From contig PLIQ01000492.1 in NCBI GenBank assembly GCA_003140115.1, forward strand, positions 3,198 to 11,485: DNA of 8,288 nt, read 5' to 3'. The translations under genes were made by a program, and so were the position numbers. Numbering within the stretch: the stretch's first letter is position 1; each line of letters begins with the position of its first letter. The DNA is from Actinomycetota bacterium (GTDB taxonomy: Bacteria; Actinomycetota; Actinomycetes; Streptosporangiales; Streptosporangiaceae). The notes beneath the pieces were generated by a model. That model did not search any database and was not told the origin of the DNA. It was given only the letters and a program-made list of their open reading frames with translations. Shown in pieces: positions 3,938 to 8,288 of the stretch.

Positions 3938-6325
3938 ATGAATCCCGTGCTGACGGGGCCCCTCTCTCCGGAACTGCTGTACCGCATGGATGCGTACTGG
4001 CGGGCCGCCAACTACCTATCGGTCGGCCAGCTCTACCTCTACGACAATCCGCTGCTGAAAAAGCCACTCGAACTGTCGCATGTGAAACCGCTGGTGGTCG
4101 GGCACTGGGGTACGACACCGGGCCAGAATTTCATTTATGTTCACCTGAACCGGGTCATCAAGAAGTATGACCTGGATATGTTTTATATCGCTGGTCCCGG
4201 TCACGGCGGCCCGGCGCTGGTGGGCCACACCTACCTCGAGGGCAGCTACAGCGAGATCTATCCGGACATCAGCCAGGACGAAGCCGGGATGAAACGGCTG
4301 TTCAAGCAGTTCTCGTTCCCAGGCGGGATCTCTAGCCATGTCGCGCCGACGACGCCGGGATCGATCCACGAAGGCGGTGAGCTGGGTTATTCGCTCAGCC
4401 ATGCTTTCGGGGCCGCGTTCGACAATCCTGGCCTGATCGTCGCCTGCGTGATCGGGGACGGCGAGGCCGAGACCGGTCCGCTGGCGACCGCGTGGCACTC
4501 CAACAAGTTCCTCAGCTCTGTCCACGACGGGGCCGTGCTGCCGATCTTGCACCTCAACGGGTACAAGATCAGCAACCCCACCGTGCTGGCGCGGATAGAG
4601 GAGGCGGAACTGGGCCAGTTCCTGCGCGGCTGCGGCTGGGAGCCACAGTTCGTGACCGGCGACGACCCGGACGAGATGCACCAGCTCATGGCCGGCGCCC
4701 TCGACGATGCCATCGAGGGCATCCACCGGATCCAGGGCGATGCGCGCAACTCCGGCGACGCGGCCCGGCGGCGCTGGCCGATGATCGTGCTGAAGTCCCC
4801 GAAGGGCTGGACGGGCCCGAAAGTCGTCGACGGCCTGCAAGTTGAGGGCACGTTCCGTTCCCACCAGGTGCCGCTGCTGGTCGATTCCGATCATCTTGAG
4901 CACGTCGGCCAGCTGGAAAGCTGGATGCAGAGCTACAAGCCGGAAGAGCTGTTCGACGCCGACGGCCGCCTCATGCCCGAGCTGGCCGAGCTGGCCCCCG
5001 AGGGGGACCGGCGGATGGGTGCCAATCCGCACACCAACGGCGGCGCCCTGCTCCGTGACCTGCGCATGCCGGACTTCCGCGTGCACGCCGTGGAGGTGCC
5101 ATCACCCGGCGCCGTCGACGCCCAGGACACGCTGGTGCTCGGTAAGTTCCTCCGCGACGTGACCGTCTTGAACCAGGCGCAACGGAATTTCCGGGTGTTC
5201 GGTCCTGACGAGACGCTGTCGAATCAGCTGGGCGCGGTCTTCGAGGCAACCAGCCGCCAGTGGGAGGCCCGGACTCAACCGAACGATGAATTCCTCGCGC
5301 CCGATGGCCGGGTGCTGGATTCCATGCTCAGCGAGCACCAGTGCGAGGGCTGGCTGGAGGGCTACCTGCTGACCGGGCGGCACGGCCTGTTCAACTGCTA
5401 CGAGGCATTCATCCACATCGTCGACTCGATGTTCAACCAGCACGCCAAGTGGCTCAAGGTCACGGCGCAGCTGCCGTGGCGGCGCAAGATCGCCTCACTG
5501 AACTATCTGCTCGCCTCCCACGTCTGGCAGCAGGACCACAACGGCTTCACCCACCAGGACCCCGGCTTCCTGGATCACGTGGTCAACAAGAAAGCCGACA
5601 TCGTCCGGGTGTACCTGCCGCCCGACGCGAACACCCTGCTGTCGGTCTTCGACCACTGCCTGCGGAGCAAGCACTACGTCAACGTCGTCGTCGCGGGCAA
5701 ACGCGCCATGCCTCAGTGGCTCACCATGGACCAGGCCATCGTGCACTGCACCGAGGGCGTCGGCATCTGGCCTTGGGCCAGCAACGACCAGGGCGCCGAG
5801 CCGGACGTCGTGATGGCCTGCTGCGGGGACACGCCCACCCTGGAGGTGCTGGCCGCCGTCTCCATCCTCCGCGAGCAGCTGCCCGCCCTGAAGGTCCGGG
5901 TGGTCAACGTGGTTGACCTGATGAAACTTCAGTCCAGCAGCGAGCACCCGCACGGCCTGAGCGACACCGATTACGACTCGCTGTTCACCAAGGACAAACA
6001 CATCATCTTCGGCTTCCATGGGTACCCGTGGCTGATCCACCGGCTGACCTACCGCCGCGCAAACCGCAACCTGCACGTCCGGGGGTACAACGAAGAGGGC
6101 ACCATCACCACGGCTTTCGACATGAGGGTGCAGAACCGCCTGGACCGGTTCAACCTCGTCCAGGACGTGGTCGACCGGCTGCCGCAGCTCGGCGCCACGG
6201 GCGCCTACCTCAAGCAGATGATGCAGGACAAGCTCGTCGAGCACGGCCGGTACATCGCCGAGCATGGCCAGGACATGCCGGAAATCGTGAACTGGACCTG
6301 GGCGGCCCCGCATGATCGGTTCTGA
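3938..6325 (+). CDS. xfp: phosphoketolase (xylulose-5-P/fructose-6-P)
   Basis: This thiamine-diphosphate enzyme splits xylulose-5-P (and often fructose-6-P) with phosphate into acetyl-P plus glyceraldehyde-3-P (or erythrose-4-P) in the cytosol. At 795 residues it is full length for the family. Signatures in order are [20 protein letters not shown] (55-74), AGPGHGG (85-91), the family hallmark [20 protein letters not shown] (140-159), the diphosphate/Mg-binding [19 protein letters not shown] (173-191), [14 protein letters not shown] (478-491) with Glu489 at the likely cofactor-activating position, [13 protein letters not shown] (532-544), and the C-terminal domain with [12 protein letters not shown] (692-703) and [15 protein letters not shown] (715-729). 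No key motif is missing. Whether it prefers the C5 or C6 substrate cannot be read from sequence. The ATG at 3938 gives an N-terminus like other phosphoketolases ([14 protein letters not shown] from residue 18), but the ribosome binding site is oddly placed. ackA overlaps its last 14 nt. Confidence 0.95.
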   Translation: MNPVLTGPLSPELLYRMDAYWRAANYLSVGQLYLYDNPLLKKPLELSHVKPLVVGHWGTTPGQNFIYVHLNRVIKKYDLDMFYIAGPGHGGPALVGHTYLEGSYSEIYPDISQDEAGMKRLFKQFSFPGGISSHVAPTTPGSIHEGGELGYSLSHAFGAAFDNPGLIVACVIGDGEAETGPLATAWHSNKFLSSVHDGAVLPILHLNGYKISNPTVLARIEEAELGQFLRGCGWEPQFVTGDDPDEMHQLMAGALDDAIEGIHRIQGDARNSGDAARRRWPMIVLKSPKGWTGPKVVDGLQVEGTFRSHQVPLLVDSDHLEHVGQLESWMQSYKPEELFDADGRLMPELAELAPEGDRRMGANPHTNGGALLRDLRMPDFRVHAVEVPSPGAVDAQDTLVLGKFLRDVTVLNQAQRNFRVFGPDETLSNQLGAVFEATSRQWEARTQPNDEFLAPDGRVLDSMLSEHQCEGWLEGYLLTGRHGLFNCYEAFIHIVDSMFNQHAKWLKVTAQLPWRRKIASLNYLLASHVWQQDHNGFTHQDPGFLDHVVNKKADIVRVYLPPDANTLLSVFDHCLRSKHYVNVVVAGKRAMPQWLTMDQAIVHCTEGVGIWPWASNDQGAEPDVVMACCGDTPTLEVLAAVSILREQLPALKVRVVNVVDLMKLQSSSEHPHGLSDTDYDSLFTKDKHIIFGFHGYPWLIHRLTYRRANRNLHVRGYNEEGTITTAFDMRVQNRLDRFNLVQDVVDRLPQLGATGAYLKQMMQDKLVEHGRYIAEHGQDMPEIVNWTWAAPHDRF

Positions 6326-7556
6326 CGACTTGGTGCTAGTGCTCAACTCGGGCAGTTCGTCGGTCAAGTTCGCGCTTTTGCTCCCCGAAACTGGCGAGCG
6401 TCTCATGGGCGGCATCGGCGAGCGGCTCGGTACGCCAGAGGCGTTGCTGCGGGTCCAGTGGTTTCCGGCGGCAGCGGTGCAGGAACGGCTGCCCGGAGCG
6501 ACTCACCGGGCTGTCGTGGCCCGGGTGCTGGATCACCTGGCCGAGGCCGGGCATTCCGGCGCTCATTTGCTCGGTGCTGGTCACCGGGTGGTGCATGGCG
6601 GAGAGCGGTTCACCGCTTCGATCCGGGTGGACGACGCAGTCATAGCCGCGGTCCGCTCGTTTAGTCACCTGGCGCCGCTCCACAACCCGGCGAATCTGGC
6701 CGGCATCGAGGCGGTGCAGGCCGTCCTGCCCGACTTGCCGCAAGTCGCCGTATTCGATACCGCGTTCCACCAGACGATGGCGCCGCATGCGTTTCGCTAC
6801 GCGGTACCCGAGGAGTGGTACACGCGGTACGGGGTGAGGCGTTACGGGTTCCACGGCATCAGTCACCGCTTCGTCAGCGAGCAGACCGCCGTCGTGCTGG
6901 GCCGGCCACCCGGCGAGCTCCGGCTGGTCACCGCCCACCTGGGCAACGGGTGCAGTGCAACCGCGGTGCGCAACGGCGTGTCGGTGGATACGACCATGGG
7001 GCTCACCCCACTGGACGGGCTGGTGATGGGGACCCGCTCCGGTGATGTCGATCCGGGCCTGCTCGGCTACCTGGCCGGCCGGACCGGCATGGGGGTCGAC
7101 GAGCTCACCCAGGCGCTGAACCTCGAAAGCGGGCTTGAAGGGTTGTCCGGCGTGGGCAATGACATGCGCACCGTCGAAGCCGCGGCCGCGGGCGGAAACG
7201 AGCGGGCCCGGCTCGCCCTTGAGGTTTTCGTGCACCGGCTGTCCAAGGCGATCGCCGGGCTGGTGGTCGGCTTGCAGCGGCTCGACGCGCTGGTCTTCAC
7301 CGGCGGGATCGGGGAAAACAGCGCCGTCGTCCGTAGCCTGGTGCTCCGCCAGCTGGGTTTCCTCGGCCTGGCCGAGGACGCCGCGGCCAATGCCGACCAT
7401 GGCCGGCGGACCGGGGGGCGCATCAGCGTGGTTAACGGGTCGGTCCTGGCGCTCGTCGTGCCGACGGACGAGGAGCTACTGATCGCCCGCGACACCGCCC
7501 GTGTCATTGCCGCCGACCGACGGCCTCTGGCGCACGCGAGTGCGGTGATGTCATGA
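6312..7556 (+). CDS. ackA: acetate kinase
   Basis: Acetate kinase converts acetyl-P and ADP to acetate and ATP, and the reverse when acetate is used. The 414-residue protein carries all the ASKHA-superfamily motifs: [11 protein letters not shown] at 10-20 (substrate Asn12), [11 protein letters not shown] at 90-100 (Arg92), PLHNP at 122-126, VFDTAFH at 147-153 (catalytic Asp149), [11 protein letters not shown] at 178-188 (His181), HLGNGCS at 209-215, [11 protein letters not shown] at 239-249 (Arg242), FTGGIGENS at 329-337 and PTDEE at 384-388 (metal-binding Glu387). These correspond to the residues known from the Methanosarcina thermophila enzyme, so it should be active. The ATG lies inside the end of xfp with a 14-nt overlap and no strong ribosome binding site, which points to translational coupling. 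The final ATGA is shared with pta. The order xfp-ackA makes it the ATP-yielding step after phosphoketolase. Confidence 0.95.
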   Translation: MIGSDDLVLVLNSGSSSVKFALLLPETGERLMGGIGERLGTPEALLRVQWFPAAAVQERLPGATHRAVVARVLDHLAEAGHSGAHLLGAGHRVVHGGERFTASIRVDDAVIAAVRSFSHLAPLHNPANLAGIEAVQAVLPDLPQVAVFDTAFHQTMAPHAFRYAVPEEWYTRYGVRRYGFHGISHRFVSEQTAVVLGRPPGELRLVTAHLGNGCSATAVRNGVSVDTTMGLTPLDGLVMGTRSGDVDPGLLGYLAGRTGMGVDELTQALNLESGLEGLSGVGNDMRTVEAAAAGGNERARLALEVFVHRLSKAIAGLVVGLQRLDALVFTGGIGENSAVVRSLVLRQLGFLGLAEDAAANADHGRRTGGRISVVNGSVLALVVPTDEELLIARDTARVIAADRRPLAHASAVMS

Positions 7557-8288
7557 GCCGGACCTTGCTGGTCGTCCCCACCGCGGCTGGCGCCAGCCTG
7601 GCCAGGACCTGCCTCGGCCTGGTTCGGGCCCTGGACCGGCGGGGCGTGAACGTCGCCTTTGTCAAGCCGGTGGCCCAGCCCCGGGCCGACGGCGGCCCCG
7701 ACCGGTCGATCGCACTGGCCACGGCCACAACTGCGCTACGTCCTCCGGATCCGCTGTCCACCGCACACCTGGAACAGCACCTCGGATCGGGTGGACTCGA
7801 CGCTGTGCTCGAGAAGATCGTCGCGGCCTGGCAGCCGGTGCATGACCGCTCCGATGTCGTCGTCGTCGAGGGGCTCAGCCCGGGCCCGGCCAAGCTGTAC
7901 GCCGGCGGACTCAACCAGGCGCTAGCCAAAGCGGTTGACGCCGACGTCTTGCTGGTCGCCAGCTGGCCGGCGGCAGGCGCGGTGAGCGGCGAGGACCCGG
8001 CGGAGCCTGGGCCAGATCCGGCCGGGGACGCGGTCAAGCTTCTGGCCGAGTCGCTGGCTATCACGGCCAGCGGGTACTGGTCGGGTGAGCACACACGCGT
8101 GGTCGGCTGCGTGGTCAACGGCACGCCGGCGGGTGATCCGTCGGCGGCAGCGCAGCTGGGCGACGCGCTGGCCGAGCGCGGGCTCCGCCTTATCGCCGCG
8201 GTGCCGCACCGTCCCGAGCTGAGCTGGCTGCGGGTCCGCGACCTGGTCCGCGAGCTGGGCCCGCAGGTGCTCAGCGAGGGTGACCTGT
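7553..8288 (+). CDS. pta: phosphate acetyltransferase, long form, N-terminal 245 residues (partial)
   Basis: The gene starts in the ATGA overlap with ackA (ATG at 7553) and runs open to the window end. The translation aligns by eye along its whole length with the N-terminal, BioD-like domain of E. coli-type long Pta: [10 protein letters not shown] (1-10), FVKPVAQPR (36-44), DVVVVEGLSP (101-110), LNQALAKAVDADVLLV (120-135), VVGCVVNGTP (183-192) and LRLIAAVPHRPELSWLRVRD (211-230). It ends at SEGDL, the point where the DRTGG regulatory domain begins in that enzyme. The PTA_PTB catalytic domain lies outside the window. Pta interconverts acetyl-P plus CoA with acetyl-CoA plus phosphate; the N-terminal domain in the long enzymes affects oligomerisation and allosteric control. 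The P-loop-like stretch (AAGASLAR, 11-18) has no GKS/T, so nucleotide binding there is doubtful, as it is in E. coli Pta. Translation is probably coupled to ackA. No ribosome binding site of note is present. Confidence 0.92.
   Translation, partial: MSRTLLVVPTAAGASLARTCLGLVRALDRRGVNVAFVKPVAQPRADGGPDRSIALATATTALRPPDPLSTAHLEQHLGSGGLDAVLEKIVAAWQPVHDRSDVVVVEGLSPGPAKLYAGGLNQALAKAVDADVLLVASWPAAGAVSGEDPAEPGPDPAGDAVKLLAESLAITASGYWSGEHTRVVGCVVNGTPAGDPSAAAQLGDALAERGLRLIAAVPHRPELSWLRVRDLVRELGPQVLSEGDL

Noticed and set aside
4016..6415. Long minus-strand frames opposite xfp (4016-5086 and 5495-6415)
   Set aside because: They lie wholly or mostly antisense to a full-length phosphoketolase, are low-complexity Ala/Arg/Val/Asp/Gly-rich and show no domain pattern; they are frame shadows of high-GC coding DNA.
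6336..7400. 354-codon minus-strand frame opposite ackA
   Set aside because: Antisense shadow of an intact acetate kinase with every catalytic motif; the minus translation has no recognisable family.

Overview
The window is high-GC DNA with actinobacterial codon use, and several of its gene families are typical of actinomycetes: an Rv1733c-type two-helix membrane protein, a DUF6131-like mini-membrane protein and a Streptomyces-style two-helix protein with a charged tail. It is most simply read as chromosome of a filamentous or soil actinomycete. Genus cannot be fixed from the sequence. No rRNA, tRNA, CRISPR array, transposase or integrase is visible.

Layout. Positions 1-54 are the tail of a short-chain dehydrogenase. 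A stand-alone ketopantoate-reductase-like oxidoreductase follows (168-1076). Its end carries a head-to-tail 25-bp tandem duplication that includes the stop codon. Next is a remnant of a membrane-protein gene (1226-1450) whose family-like sequence stops abruptly at an AT-richer, palindrome-rich patch (1399-1439). An Rv1733c-like gene runs the other way (1467-2057, minus). A long non-coding stretch (2058-2645) separates it from the next plus-strand genes. That stretch holds a CRP-like palindrome, a Shine-Dalgarno/ATG followed at once by a 21-bp imperfect hairpin and seven T's, and a second hairpin: a plausible attenuated leader or small RNA.

Downstream lie three small membrane proteins, all on the plus strand: GlsB/YeaQ-like (2646-2951), a two-helix protein with a charged cytoplasmic tail (3044-3580), and a 51-residue DUF6131-like protein (3673-3828). 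A perfect 11-bp stem-loop (3839-3867) closes this set.

The last half is a tightly packed acetyl-phosphate operon: xfp phosphoketolase (3938-6325), ackA acetate kinase (6312-7556, overlapping xfp by 14 nt) and pta phosphotransacetylase (from 7553, ATGA overlap with ackA, cut by the window end). Together they would split xylulose-5-P or fructose-6-P to acetyl-P, then turn acetyl-P into ATP plus acetate or into acetyl-CoA. An Rv1733c homologue, a GlsB-type stress protein and a fermentative ATP-yielding route side by side suggest a stress or low-oxygen survival locus. That reading is inference: no DosR box was recognised.

The core genes belong to known families. The least explained pieces are the structured leader at 2395-2578, the broken gene with its palindromic scar, and the reductase that appears to lack the family's catalytic lysine.
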